Part shown: piece after piece, positions 1-8,762 of the stretch
How the letters are laid out: each line of letters opens with the position of its first letter
Numbering within the stretch: the first letter of the stretch is position 1
Origin: Streptomyces filipinensis
Lineage (GTDB): Bacteria > Actinomycetota > Actinomycetes > Streptomycetales > Streptomycetaceae
Length of the DNA: 64,000 nt
Reading direction: 5' to 3'
Assembly (NCBI RefSeq): GCF_014649495.1
Contig: NZ_BMTD01000030.1
Coordinates: forward strand, 1 to 64,000
The notes under the pieces: model-generated
The model's input: only the letters and a program-made list of their open reading frames with translations
Databases searched by the model: none
What the model was told of the DNA's origin: nothing
Program-made: the position numbers and the translations under genes

Positions 1-182
1 TCCACGGCCCGTACGACGTCGACGTGCACCCCCTGCCCCTCCAGGATGGTGGTGCTCCGGTGGATCAACCCCTCGGTGTTGCTCGTCTCCGGCGACCGTT
101 TGAGGGTGCAGTTGACCACCAGCGCACGCAGGTCGTCGTACCGCGCCGGGGGTGCGTCGGTGTCGGGCGACGAAGCGGTCAC
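1..182 (-). CDS. Flavodoxin-fold NAD(P)H-dependent oxidoreductase, N-terminal part (runs off window)
   Basis: About 60 residues are visible, starting at a GTG at 182. The only nearby ATG (184) is followed at once by a stop. A hydrophobic strand (LRALVVNCTLK) leads into a Ser/Thr-rich loop (SPETSNTEGLI), which is the phosphate-binding loop layout of NADPH-dependent FMN reductases and flavodoxin-like proteins. A second strand (GVHVDVVRAV) follows. By family it would bind FMN and reduce it or a quinone/azo substrate. The C-terminal part is outside the window, so substrate and length cannot be judged. It is divergent from the acetolactate synthase gene. Confidence 0.7.
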   Translation of the reverse strand, partial: MTASSPDTDAPPARYDDLRALVVNCTLKRSPETSNTEGLIHRSTTILEGQGVHVDVVRAV

Positions 183-358
183 ATGAGCCTCCCGGGGTTC
201 TGCCGCCGCTCTGTGAAAGGCGGCTCGTTCTCACTTCGCCAGCGTGCGGTCCGACCACGGCACACGCCACCACAACACCTCCAAACGGCCACAGCGGTCC
301 ACGCCCGGTCGGCGGCGGACGAGTGGCCCCGGCAGGCAGGTGTACCTACGTTCGCCTC

Positions 359-2050
359 ATGAGCACCGAAGGCGCGACCAGGTCGCGGAACACGGCAGCA
401 GCGGACGACGTCGCACACCTGCTGGTGCGCTGTCTGCGAGCCGAAGGCGTCGAGTACGTCTTCGGGATCCCCGGCGAGGAGAACATCCGCTTCGTCGACG
501 CCCTGAGCGGCTCCGGGATCCGGTACATCCTGGTGCGCCACGAACAGGCCGCCTCGTTCATGGCCGAGATCTACGGCCGGCTGACCGGCCGGGCCGGGGT
601 GTGTTCGGCCACGCTGGGCCCCGGCGCGATCAACCTGCTGCTCGGCACCGCCGATGCCATGACCAACAGCGCACCGATGGTGGCCCTTGCCGCCCAGGGC
701 TCGCTGCGCCGCACCCACAAGGAGTCGCACCAGGTCATCGACCTGGTATCGATGTTCGCCCCCGTCACCCAGTGGGCGGCCCGCGTGGAGTGTCCCGACG
801 CGGTGCCCGAGATGACACGCAAGGCTTTCAAGATCGCGCAGAGCGAGCGCCCCGGTGCCGTGTTCCTGGCCGTGCCCGAGGACATCGAAGCGGAGCGGCC
901 CGCCGAGCACCTGGCGCCCCTGCAGATCGACACGGTGCACGCCGACGCGCCGTCACTCACCCAGGTCGCGCGGGCGGTCGAGGTGCTCACCACGGCACGG
1001 CGTCCTGTCGTGCTGGCGGGCCACGGCGCCGCGAGAGCCCGGGCCTCGGACGCTCTCGTGCGGTTCGCCGAACGACTGAACGTCCCGGTCGCGACCACCT
1101 TCCACGGCAAAGGCGTCTTCCCCGACGACCATCCGAACGCCCTCGGCGCGGTCGGCTTCATGCGCCACGACTACAGCAACTTCGGCTTCGACACCGCCGA
1201 CGTGGTGATCTGCGTCGGCTACGAGATCCAGGAATTCGATCCCGCCAAGATCAACCCCGACGGCGACAAGCGCATCGTGCACGTGCACCGCTTCCCCTCC
1301 GAGGTGGACGTACATTACCCGGTCGCAGTGGGCATCGAGGGTGACCTGTCACAGGCGCTGGACGCACTCGCTTCGGCACTGCCCGAAGGGTTCGCCTACG
1401 ACTCGGAGAGCAGCGTGAAGATCCGTACGCTGCTCGACGACGAACTAGCCTACGGGCGGGACAACGACGCGTTCCCGCTGGTGCCCCAGCGTGTGGTGAG
1501 CGATGTCCGGACCGCCCTGGACCGCCACGACATCGTGCTCGCCGACACCGGCGCCGGGAAGATGTGGATGTCCCGCCTCTACCCCACCTACGAACCCGAC
1601 ACCTGCCTGGTCTCCAACGGCCTGTCCACCATGGGCTTCGCACTGCCGGGCGCCATCGCCGCCAAACTGGCCCGGCCCGACCGGCGCGTCCTGGCCATGA
1701 TGGGCGACGGCTCCTTCCTGATGAACTCCCAGGAACTCGAAACCGCCGTCCGCGAACACATCCCCCTGGTCGTCCTCGTCCTGGTGGACGAGGAATACGG
1801 GCTGATCACCTGGAAGATGGAACTCGAACTCGGCCGCCACAGCCACACCCGGTTCACCAACCCTGACCTGGTCGCCTACGCCGAAAGCTTCGGCGCACAC
1901 GGCTACCGGGTCGAGTCCGCCGACCGGCTGCTGCCGGTGCTGCGCCGCGCCCTCGACGACGAAGGCGTCTCCGTGATCGCCTGCCCCGTCGACTACACCG
2001 AGAATCTGCGTCTGACCGATCGGCTCGGCAGCCTCAGCGGACCTTTCTAA
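359..2050 (+). CDS. Acetolactate synthase large-subunit-type, thiamine diphosphate enzyme (563 aa)
   Basis: This is a three-domain thiamine diphosphate enzyme of the acetolactate synthase/AlsS type, which condenses two pyruvates to acetolactate in the cytoplasm. The N-terminal PYR domain has FGIPGEEN (about residues 35-42) and the cofactor-activating glutamate in RHEQ (Glu62). A central Rossmann domain follows. The PP domain has GDGS near residue 449, and the second metal-binding loop reads LVDEEYG. AlsS has WND at this point, so the acidic ligand is kept and the preceding Asn is lost. ATG at 359 was chosen because homology starts about 15 residues later and longer versions add Arg-rich noise. 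No regulatory small subunit lies beside it, which favours a catabolic or stand-alone enzyme. No strong ribosome site is visible. Confidence 0.88.
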   Translation: MSTEGATRSRNTAAADDVAHLLVRCLRAEGVEYVFGIPGEENIRFVDALSGSGIRYILVRHEQAASFMAEIYGRLTGRAGVCSATLGPGAINLLLGTADAMTNSAPMVALAAQGSLRRTHKESHQVIDLVSMFAPVTQWAARVECPDAVPEMTRKAFKIAQSERPGAVFLAVPEDIEAERPAEHLAPLQIDTVHADAPSLTQVARAVEVLTTARRPVVLAGHGAARARASDALVRFAERLNVPVATTFHGKGVFPDDHPNALGAVGFMRHDYSNFGFDTADVVICVGYEIQEFDPAKINPDGDKRIVHVHRFPSEVDVHYPVAVGIEGDLSQALDALASALPEGFAYDSESSVKIRTLLDDELAYGRDNDAFPLVPQRVVSDVRTALDRHDIVLADTGAGKMWMSRLYPTYEPDTCLVSNGLSTMGFALPGAIAAKLARPDRRVLAMMGDGSFLMNSQELETAVREHIPLVVLVLVDEEYGLITWKMELELGRHSHTRFTNPDLVAYAESFGAHGYRVESADRLLPVLRRALDDEGVSVIACPVDYTENLRLTDRLGSLSGPF

Positions 2051-2426
2051 CCCGCCGGCCCAGGTTCTCGACACCACAAGCCGTCCAATTGCGAGGAGCA
2101 CGAGAGGCCGCCGCAGGTCAGTAACAACGGCTAACGCCTGGAGCCGCTGCTGCCTCAGCGTGACTGACGCTTTCGCTACTCGAACACGATGACGTACTCC
2201 TCGACCCGACCCAGGATCCGGTGCAGATCCATTCCACCATTGGCCCGGTTAGTCACTCTTCACATGGACCACATGCCCGGGCCACTAGATGCATAGGCTC
2301 GACTCCAATGCGGCTGAGACCACGGGCGACCTCTGCAGGGGATCCCGAGGTCGACACGTGCCTGGTTTGGATTTCCGGCCCGTACCTCCCGGTCGGCCGG
2401 ACTGAGTAAGAGGACAAAGATCTGTT
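2051..2426. other. Intergenic stretch with only a short C-terminal-like remnant
   Basis: No supported gene. On the minus strand around 2180-2260 a short open frame reads as a plausible protein tail (DLHRILGRVEEYVIVFE then stop), but it is closed upstream after about 27 codons. It may be the end of a deleted gene. No terminator or RNA gene was recognised. Confidence 0.4.
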
Positions 2427-3341
2427 GTGAAGGCGTGCGGAGTATCCGGGGCCGGGAAGGAAGTCGCCCTGCTGGAGCTGTCCGAACCGTCATCTCCCGG
2501 GCCCGGTCAGATCCTGGTGGCGGTTCAGGCGGCCGGGGTCGGCCCGTGGGACGAACTGCTCAACGGCGCCGGCTGGGACGTGGGGCTGCGCCCCCCGGCG
2601 GCGCTGGGGGTGGAGGGCGCGGGCAAGGTGCTGGCCGTTGGTGCGGGTGTCACCGGGTTTGCCGTAGGCGACCGGGTGCTCGCGCACGAGGCCCCACTGC
2701 CCGGGGGTAGCGGCTTCTGGGCCGAACGCGTTCTGATCGAGGCGGATCACACGGCAGCCTGCCCACCCGGGCTGGACGCCGTGCACGCGGCGGCGCTGCC
2801 GGTCAACGGACTCACCGCCTGGCAGTCCCTGGAGAAGCTGGACCTCAGCCGAGGACAGCGGCTCCTGATCACCAACGGAGGCGGGGCCACCGGAGCCCTG
2901 GCCATCCAGCTCGCCGCGGCCCAGGGCATCGAGGTGACCGCGACCGCCTCTGCTGCCGCCGCAGAGCGCCTGCTCGGTCTGGGAGCGAGGGAGGCCGTCG
3001 ACTACCACGACCCGGACTGGTCGGCCAGGGTACGCGGCGGGTTCGACGCCGCACTCACCATCGCCACCGGCACGGCGGATGCCGCCCTGCCCTTGGTCCG
3101 GGACGGCGGTCGACTGTGCTCCCTGACCTCGGACGCGCCTGCGGAGGAACGAGGCATCACGAGTTGGAACCTCTACCTCGAGCCCGACGCCGCGCAGCTT
3201 CTCCAGCTTGCGGAGCAGGTCGCCGCGGGAACCTTGAAACTCGCACCGGAACCCCTGCCTCTGAGCGAGGGACCGGCCGCGTTCGCCCGAGTGGTCACCG
3301 GACGGGCCGGCGGCAAGAAAATCGTGCTCACCCCAGCATGA
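2427..3341 (+). CDS. Zeta-crystallin/quinone-oxidoreductase-like NADP-binding dehydrogenase (304 aa)
   Basis: This is a medium-chain dehydrogenase/reductase without catalytic zinc ligands. An N-terminal GroES-like domain (about residues 1-115) contains the characteristic GVEGAGKVLAVG segment. It is followed by a Rossmann domain with NGGGATGALAIQLA (about residues 148-161), the nucleotide-binding loop of quinone oxidoreductases. No GHE zinc motif is present, so the likely reaction is NADPH-dependent reduction of quinones or enones rather than alcohol oxidation. The start is GTG at 2427 after a weak GAGGA. At 304 residues the length is normal. It stands alone and its physiological substrate cannot be told. 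Confidence 0.82.
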   Translation: MKACGVSGAGKEVALLELSEPSSPGPGQILVAVQAAGVGPWDELLNGAGWDVGLRPPAALGVEGAGKVLAVGAGVTGFAVGDRVLAHEAPLPGGSGFWAERVLIEADHTAACPPGLDAVHAAALPVNGLTAWQSLEKLDLSRGQRLLITNGGGATGALAIQLAAAQGIEVTATASAAAAERLLGLGAREAVDYHDPDWSARVRGGFDAALTIATGTADAALPLVRDGGRLCSLTSDAPAEERGITSWNLYLEPDAAQLLQLAEQVAAGTLKLAPEPLPLSEGPAAFARVVTGRAGGKKIVLTPA

Positions 3342-3597
3342 CCCGACCGGGCACCGCCCGATCCCGATGCTGGACCACGGTGCCCGCCGGGCGCGATCGA
3401 GAAGTCCTCAGGCTGAGGGTGGGCGACCGAGGAGGCGCTGTCAAAGTTTGCTCACTCCAGGGCCACGCCACTGCCGCCACGGCAGGACGTTACCCTCACC
3501 GCCAAACTTGACGTTCATCGCCTGGGAAACCGAGGTGTGGTGTCCACGGGTCCACGCAGTGGATGGCGTCCTTGCGCGGCTTGAGCAAGCAGCGTGG

Positions 3598-3960
3598 TCA
3601 CCCAGAAGACTCTGGGCCGTCGGCCTTCTCGAAGCGTCGATGCCGGCGCAAGGCGTCCTGGCCCTGCCACGACTCCCCAGGTTCGATCTGCTCCTGAGTG
3701 AGCCCGGTCTCCTTGGCCAGCTCCTCCGGGTCGATCCTCCCACGGTGAGCTTCGATCGCACGGCCGATCAGCGCATCCGAATGTTCGCGTGAACACGCCG
3801 TCAGCCACCGTTTGCCATCCAATTTCGGATCATGCCCATGTATCACCGAGGAATCAGGCACCAACGCGTGGACCTCGGCCTGCCCCGAGATCGCTTCCCC
3901 GCCTAGATCACACAGTTCTGGCGGGACAGCACGCGCGCCCGGTTCACCTCTATCGGTCAC
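3598..3960 (-). CDS. Conserved actinobacterial hypothetical protein (up to 120 aa)
   Basis: The core reads as a real protein. ALVPDSSVIHGHDPKLDGKR is followed by a Cys/His segment (TACSREHSDALIGRA) and a helix-turn-helix-like tail (RIDPEELAKETGLTQEQIE). The arrangement resembles a small actinobacterial hypothetical family with a CxxxH-type segment and a C-terminal winged-helix-like stretch; this is recalled from memory and was not searched. The start is uncertain. ATG at 3960 gives 120 residues, but homology-like sequence only begins around residue 28, so an internal start is possible. No function is assigned. Confidence 0.5.
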   Translation of the reverse strand: MTDRGEPGARAVPPELCDLGGEAISGQAEVHALVPDSSVIHGHDPKLDGKRWLTACSREHSDALIGRAIEAHRGRIDPEELAKETGLTQEQIEPGESWQGQDALRRHRRFEKADGPESSG

Positions 3961-4319
3961 CTACCCTTCCTACCCCACCACGACCGCTGAGCTTTTACGC
4001 CCCTGTGGCCTCGGCAGCCGAACCTGGAAGTCACCTTCGCCCGACTCCCCCGCAGCAGCGCCGCGCCCCCCCCCGCCATTAGCGAGTCTGGATTTTCGGC
4101 GTGCACGGGGCGCGGCCTACCGCATACCTCGCCGTCGGCTGCGTCACCTTGATCATCAGGCGGCCATTCAGAGCCAGCTCTCACCTTTCCTTGGGCCTAG
4201 CAGTGATCAGAATCGGCAATCGAGCGCTCGCGGTGCCGCGGAATAGCCGATGGGGACCCGCCGCAAATTCGGCACCAGGCCACACCGTGGATTCACGGCA
4301 ACGCCGAACGTCCGAGGGG
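3961..4319. other. Intergenic stretch, nothing supported
   Basis: Divergent spacer between the minus-strand hypothetical gene and the plus-strand lipoprotein gene. Base composition is visibly lower in GC than the coding regions. It probably holds both promoters, but no clear -10/-35, operator or RNA structure was recognised. Confidence 0.4.
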
Positions 4320-4769
4320 GTGCTCATCGCCGGACCAAATGACGTTGGCATACTGCAAAGATGGCTTGGCACAGCACCGCGCATCCACATCCTTCTGGCC
4401 GCCTCGCTGTCCGTGGCACTCGTCTTCCTGACCACGGGCTGCGCGAACGGCTCCTTTGCCTCCACCTCTGACTCGACTCGACCGGTCACGAGCAGTCCGG
4501 CCGTCGCTGGCCGTGTGCATGTGGTCGTCACCGGCGAGGTCGACCTGACGATCACGGACGCCGTCGCACATCTGGACCGTTCCGGTGACGGCTCACTCCA
4601 CACGACCGTACGAAACGACGACGGCGTCCCCGAACACCTTGGCATGGTCGCGACCCCCGGTGGGAAACGCGGGGAACTGGTCGGGGCGAAGTCGGCCGAG
4701 GGTGACGGCTCACTGTCCACCGCCGGCATTCTGGTGACGAGCGGGACCAGTTGGGTCTCCTCGCCCTGA
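4320..4769 (+). CDS. Small secreted lipoprotein (149 aa)
   Basis: A GTG at 4320, preceded directly by GAGG, gives a short basic N-terminus (R14, R21) and a hydrophobic segment (IHILLAASLSVALVFL). A lipobox LTTGC follows, with the lipid-modified cysteine at residue 41, so the mature part of about 109 residues would be anchored outside the membrane. After a Ser/Thr-rich linker the domain starts VHVVVTGEVDLTITDAVAHL and is rich in beta strands. It resembles small actinobacterial lipoproteins of unknown role. A longer reading frame from 4101 exists but is Arg-rich noise. No neighbour suggests a function. Confidence 0.65.
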   Translation: MLIAGPNDVGILQRWLGTAPRIHILLAASLSVALVFLTTGCANGSFASTSDSTRPVTSSPAVAGRVHVVVTGEVDLTITDAVAHLDRSGDGSLHTTVRNDDGVPEHLGMVATPGGKRGELVGAKSAEGDGSLSTAGILVTSGTSWVSSP

Positions 4770-5039
4770 GCGAGCCGGCCCGTCCGGTCGGTACCGCCGG
4801 TAGTACCCGTGAAGGCCGCGTTCAGCGCCTGGAGTTCTTCGCCGCGCTCGGGGGGGTGGCGGCCGGAAGGCACAGTGAGCGGCTGGGCGATCCGGTCCAG
4901 GCCGTAACCCGCCGCGGTTCCCCGGCCGACTCCCTAGGCCCCATTTGGCATCATGCAATCTTTACCCAGAGCAAAGGTTCTCTTGCGTTGCGGTCTGCGT
5001 ATCCCGGATGACGACCACCCGTCCGCCCTGGGAGGCACC

Positions 5040-5804
5040 ATGCCCGTCTCACGCAACGCGATCGGAACCGCCGCCGTTGGCGGCGCCTTGGTCCTGACCC
5101 TTGCCGCGCTCATCTACCCGAGCATGCTGGGCATTCAGAACACCGCTTCGAACCAGTCCCGCATCATCGCCAACACCCAGTGGGGACCGCTCACCGAAGC
5201 CGACCGGAACTTCGTCGTCTTCGTGCGCTCCGCCGGGCTGTGGGAAGGCCCCTCGGGGCAGCTGGCCATGCAGAAGGGGACGACAGCGGCCGTGCGCGAG
5301 GCCGGGCGGCACCTGGTCATCGGGCACGCCGCGCTCGACGCCAGCTGTCGCAGGATCGCCCCCGAACTGAACATCACCATCCCCAACCAGCCCACACCCC
5401 AGCAGCAGGGCTTCCTTGCGACGTTCCAGTCCGACCGGGGCAAGCAGTTCGACACCGACTTCGCCAACACCCTGCGCATGACCCACGGTTCGATCTTCAA
5501 CACCATCGCCAAGATCCGCTCCACCACGGAGAACACTCTCGTGCGGGCCCTCGCCGACCAGGCCAACGACGTGGTCCTGGACCACATCACACAGATGGAG
5601 AAGACCGCACTGGTCAACTTCGACCAGGTGAACTTCCAGGAGACGACCCCGCCCAAGCTCCCCGCAGCCCAGGTCACACCACCGGTGCCGCAGCCGGGCG
5701 CGCCCGTCGTGGCCCTCACGGTGCCTCCCGGGCTGTCGACCGAGGGGGTACCGACAGGCCCCGCCACGGAACCCTCACCCACGGCTTCCCCAACTGCGGG
5801 ATGA
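5040..5804 (+). CDS. DUF4142 domain protein with N-terminal membrane anchor (254 aa)
   Basis: ATG at 5040 has a good ribosome site (GGGAGG, 4 bases upstream). A hydrophobic segment at about residues 8-27 (TAAVGGALVLTLAALIYPSM) acts as signal or anchor. Residues about 50-190 form the helical DUF4142 domain, recognisable from LTEADRNFVVFVRSAGLWEG, the GKQFDTDF segment and a final long helix. DUF4142 is a ferritin-like four-helix fold found in secreted proteins, often linked with stress. The C-terminus (about 195-254) is a Pro/Thr/Ala tail. It is likely extracytoplasmic, and the biochemical role is unknown. Confidence 0.82.
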   Translation: MPVSRNAIGTAAVGGALVLTLAALIYPSMLGIQNTASNQSRIIANTQWGPLTEADRNFVVFVRSAGLWEGPSGQLAMQKGTTAAVREAGRHLVIGHAALDASCRRIAPELNITIPNQPTPQQQGFLATFQSDRGKQFDTDFANTLRMTHGSIFNTIAKIRSTTENTLVRALADQANDVVLDHITQMEKTALVNFDQVNFQETTPPKLPAAQVTPPVPQPGAPVVALTVPPGLSTEGVPTGPATEPSPTASPTAG

Positions 5805-6154
5805 CCCGGCGTGCAGGAACACACGCACCTCCTGGAGACCGACCGCTCATGGGCCGTCCGTAGCACTATCGGAACCTGGCCAGCGGGGCATCCACGGCCA
5901 AGCTGCCGCCCTCGTCCACTCGAGCACGCGCCGCATGCGGACCACGTCCTGCGATCCGTCCCCCGTCATCGTCGGAAGCATGGGGGATCGTTCACTGAGT
6001 TCGGCCGCGACCTCCATGTGGCTCCGCCGGCCTTTGGAAGCAGCAGGGAGTTCGCGCTGTCGAAGGACTCGACGTCGCGTCGAGAGGCGCCCCCGGCTCC
6101 AGTTCGTCCCTCCGCGCTCTCGCCCTGGCGTCAGGGGCTCGCCTCCGCACAGGG
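5805..6154. other. Convergent spacer, nothing supported
   Basis: Lies between the DUF4142 gene and the end of the methyltransferase gene, which converge here. A short minus-strand frame (around MEVAAELSERSPMLP) has partly coding-like codon use but no recognisable family and no ribosome site. No clear terminator hairpin was found. Confidence 0.35.
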
Positions 6155-6823
6155 TCAGATGCCGATCCGCGCGTGCATGAGGGTGGCGAAGCGGCGGTGC
6201 CCGCTCGTCCACTGGTCGGTGACGTTGAAGGCAAGGTCCGCAGCGACCCCGTGGACCGCCCGCAGCCCCAGCCGCGCCCAGGGAAAGGGCGGCCCACAGC
6301 GACCATGAGGGCCCTCGTACCGAACGGCCGAGCACTCTTCGACGTCTTCAGGCTCGGCCTCGATGACGAGGTGTCCAGTCGGGGCCAGGAGCTCGCCACA
6401 GCGGCGCAGCAGGCCGTAAGGATCACCTCCGATGCCGATGTTGCCGTCGATGAGCAGAATCGTCTGCCAGGCCCTCTCGGCCGGCAGCCGGTCGAAGACC
6501 GACCGGCACAGTGCCAGTCCGCCTTGGGCGCAGGTCAGCGCGACCGCGCGGGGCGCGATGTCCACTCCCAGGGCGAAGACGCCCCGGCTCAGAAGTTCCC
6601 TGCACAACCGCCCCGGTCCGCAACCGACATCGAGAACGGGGCCGACACACCGCTCCAGCACGGTCTCGTCGTCCGCCGTGGGTGGTTCATGCCAGCGGCG
6701 CACCGGCATCCGGATCCGACGACCGTTCGCCAACCGCAGGAACACCGGAGCCCAGGCCGGACGCAGGACCAGCGCATAAGGATCCTCCTCCGCGCCGTAC
6801 TGCTCACCCTCGTCGGTTGTCAT
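6155..6823 (-). CDS. Class I SAM-dependent methyltransferase (222 aa)
   Basis: Motif I, VLDVGCGPGRL (about residues 63-73), binds S-adenosylmethionine. The acidic residue ending strand 2 is in ALGVDIAP, and motif III-like LLIDGNIGIGGDPYGLL follows. ATG at 6823 overlaps the stop of the upstream membrane protein gene (ATGA), so the two are translationally coupled. It is the last gene of an operon with a molybdopterin oxidoreductase. The target could be a small molecule or a quinone-like compound, and the sequence does not say which. Confidence 0.85.
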   Translation of the reverse strand: MTTDEGEQYGAEEDPYALVLRPAWAPVFLRLANGRRIRMPVRRWHEPPTADDETVLERCVGPVLDVGCGPGRLCRELLSRGVFALGVDIAPRAVALTCAQGGLALCRSVFDRLPAERAWQTILLIDGNIGIGGDPYGLLRRCGELLAPTGHLVIEAEPEDVEECSAVRYEGPHGRCGPPFPWARLGLRAVHGVAADLAFNVTDQWTSGHRRFATLMHARIGI

Positions 6824-7323
6824 GGTGTGGAGCCATGGTCCGTGACCGGTCGGCTTTCGTCGCCTCGGCCGGCCCGCCGGGCGCGGCGCAGTCTGAGCGC
6901 GAAGGCCGCTGCCGAGGCGGCGAAGAGCGCGCCGGTGATGGCCAGCCACCGACCGAGGTAGATCGTGTCGGACAGGCCGGTGTCTCCGGGATAGGGGGCC
7001 GCGAGGCGGAAGACGAGGGGGAACCAGACCAGCAGGAGCAGCCCCGACAGGAAGGCGGGGACGCGCAGGTGATTGATCCACGGGACTGTCGGCCCGCCGG
7101 CAGAGCGGTGGCGCAGCACGGAGAGGGCCGACAGATCGGCCAGCGAGTAGAGGGGCAGCAGGATCAGGTCGTGGAGGATCGCTGCTCCGACGAACCAGAT
7201 AGCCACCGCGAGCGGCTGAACGGCGAACAGGCGCACCATGGCGTAGCCGGTGAGGGCGAACGAGGCGATCAGGACCAGTAGATGCAGGGGGCCGGAGCCG
7301 TACCAGCGGACGAATCGTGCCAT
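6820..7323 (-). CDS. Multi-pass membrane protein in molybdoenzyme operon (167 aa)
   Basis: ATG at 7323. Four to five hydrophobic helices can be seen: LLVLIASFALTGYAMV, AVAIWFVGAAILHDLILLPLY, PAFLSGLLLLVWFPLVFRL and LAITGALFAASAAAFALRL. A conserved-looking HDLILLPLYS motif lies on helix 2, and the C-terminus is basic and cytoplasmic. The gene starts 2 bases after the oxidoreductase stop and its own stop overlaps the methyltransferase start, so all three form one transcript. It may be an accessory membrane subunit or electron-transfer partner, but the family function is not known. Confidence 0.75.
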   Translation of the reverse strand: MARFVRWYGSGPLHLLVLIASFALTGYAMVRLFAVQPLAVAIWFVGAAILHDLILLPLYSLADLSALSVLRHRSAGGPTVPWINHLRVPAFLSGLLLLVWFPLVFRLAAPYPGDTGLSDTIYLGRWLAITGALFAASAAAFALRLRRARRAGRGDESRPVTDHGSTP

Positions 7324-7325
7324 GG

Positions 7326-8762
7326 TCACGCCCTGAAGGTGAGTCGGCCGACCCACTTGGTGTTGTTCACGCCGGGGTTGGCCGGGACGATGACTCGGGC
7401 CGGGTAGCCGTGGTCGAGCGAAAGGTCCGCGCCGTTGACCCGGAGGGCGAGCAACGACCGGGGATCGCGGATCTGGTTGCCCCGCAGCACCACTTTGGTG
7501 AAGGGGCCCGGCGGTTGGACGGACTCGACCAGGACGCTTCCGGCGTCGGGCATACCAGCCAGGGCAGCGAGATCGGCCAGTCGTAGGCCGCTCCAGTGCT
7601 GGTCCTCGGTGGACCATCCCTCCACACAGGCGATCGGCAGTGCGGCGGTGTGCTGGAGCATCGCCAGGAGCTGCTCACGGGTGAGGACCAGACCCGGGCC
7701 GCGGCCATGGATCCCCAGCCGCCAGTCGGTGCCGACCAGCTGGGGAGTGACACCCACGGCCGCCGCCGTCTTGTTGATCTGGAAGGCGTTGGGGCCGCTG
7801 CCGGGGTTGCGGTTGTGTGGTGCGAGGAGCGCGGTGGCGCGCAGCCGGCCGCCGATGCTCTGTCCCGCGGTCACGACGAGAAGGAGCAGTGATCCCACGC
7901 CGACCATGCCCAGCGCGCCGCGCCGTGTCATCGTCGGCGCGGCGGGGGCAGCTGGCACCAGGCCGTCCGGATCCGGGGGTTCGGGCAGGGTGTGGGCGAG
8001 ACCGGTGCGCAGTTCGGCGCCAAGACTGCGTGAGCGCAGGGCCCTGGTCATCCGGCCGAGCCTGAGGGACACGTGGACGACGAACGCCGCGATGAACACC
8101 CAGGCGCCGTAGAAGTGCAGGCGGTAGAACGAGCCGGGGAAGACGTAGTAGAGCTGGATGTTGAGGATGCCGGTGACGAACTCGAAGATCACACCGCCGA
8201 CCAGCATCAGCAGAGACAGCCGCTCCAGACCGTGGGCGACGGACCGCACGGGCAGCCATTCGAAGAGCTTCGGGATGACCGACCACAGCTTGGCCAGCAC
8301 GACCGGAACGAGTACCACGCCCAGGGTCACGTGGACGCCCTGGAGCACCCGGTAGAGCCAGTACGGGTGCGTGGGCCAGCTGAAGAGATAGAAGCCCAGA
8401 ACGCCCTTGTCCGGGGTCTCGTCGTTGAAGGGGCTCAGGCCCGGGTTGTAGGACGCGTAAGAGAGCAGTCCAGTGACGAACAGCAACGGAATGCCGATCA
8501 GCAGGACGAGGCCGAACACCGACGTCAGCCAGGGCCCGCGGATCGGACTGCGCCAGAACTCCGGCCGGAAAGGACCCGGTGGCGCAGGCAGGCGCCCGGC
8601 ACGCCGAGCCATCGCACGGCACCGCGCACCGCCCGCCGCCACGGCGGCGGCTGCGGCGCCCCGCATGCGCTCCAGCCGCTTCGGCGCCGGTCTCTCTTCG
8701 GGTCCGCGGCGTGGTGTTCCACCAGGGGAAGCCGAACCCGGCGGCCGTCCGCCACGTGCCAT
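7326..8762 (-). CDS. Membrane cytochrome b561-like / SUOX-type molybdopterin oxidoreductase fusion (478 aa)
   Basis: The N-terminal half (about residues 70-270) has four or more membrane helices with His residues in helical positions (HPYWLYRVLQGVHVTLG, FYRLHFYGAWVFIAAFVVHVSL), a di-heme cytochrome b561 pattern. A second hydrophobic segment follows a twin-Arg-like TRRGALG and leads into a molybdopterin-binding domain (about 340-478). The Cys in PIACVEGWSTEDQ is the expected Mo ligand of the sulfite oxidase/YedY superfamily. The protein probably passes electrons between the quinone pool and an outer-face substrate. ATG at 8762 was chosen for the strong upstream GGAGGAG. First gene of a three-gene operon. 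Confidence 0.8.
   Translation of the reverse strand: MARGGRPPGSASPGGTPRRGPEERPAPKRLERMRGAAAAAVAAGGARCRAMARRAGRLPAPPGPFRPEFWRSPIRGPWLTSVFGLVLLIGIPLLFVTGLLSYASYNPGLSPFNDETPDKGVLGFYLFSWPTHPYWLYRVLQGVHVTLGVVLVPVVLAKLWSVIPKLFEWLPVRSVAHGLERLSLLMLVGGVIFEFVTGILNIQLYYVFPGSFYRLHFYGAWVFIAAFVVHVSLRLGRMTRALRSRSLGAELRTGLAHTLPEPPDPDGLVPAAPAAPTMTRRGALGMVGVGSLLLLVVTAGQSIGGRLRATALLAPHNRNPGSGPNAFQINKTAAAVGVTPQLVGTDWRLGIHGRGPGLVLTREQLLAMLQHTAALPIACVEGWSTEDQHWSGLRLADLAALAGMPDAGSVLVESVQPPGPFTKVVLRGNQIRDPRSLLALRVNGADLSLDHGYPARVIVPANPGVNNTKWVGRLTFRA

Noticed and set aside
359..2050. Possible loss of the metal ligand in the acetolactate synthase (LVDEEYG instead of WND)
   Set aside because: The second position, which carries the ligand, is still Asp as in AlsS; only the preceding Asn differs, so a defect is not supported.
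2221..2409. Open frame of 62 codons between acetolactate synthase and the dehydrogenase
   Set aside because: No ribosome site, no recognisable family and mixed codon bias; taken as chance.
3441..3512. GTCAAAGTTTG and CAAACTTGAC considered as insertion-sequence ends
   Set aside because: Imperfect, only about 60 bases apart, and no transposase sequence between or around them.
3789..4246. Plus-strand frames opposite and after the hypothetical gene at 3598-3960
   Set aside because: Pro/Arg/Ser-rich shadow translations without a start signal.
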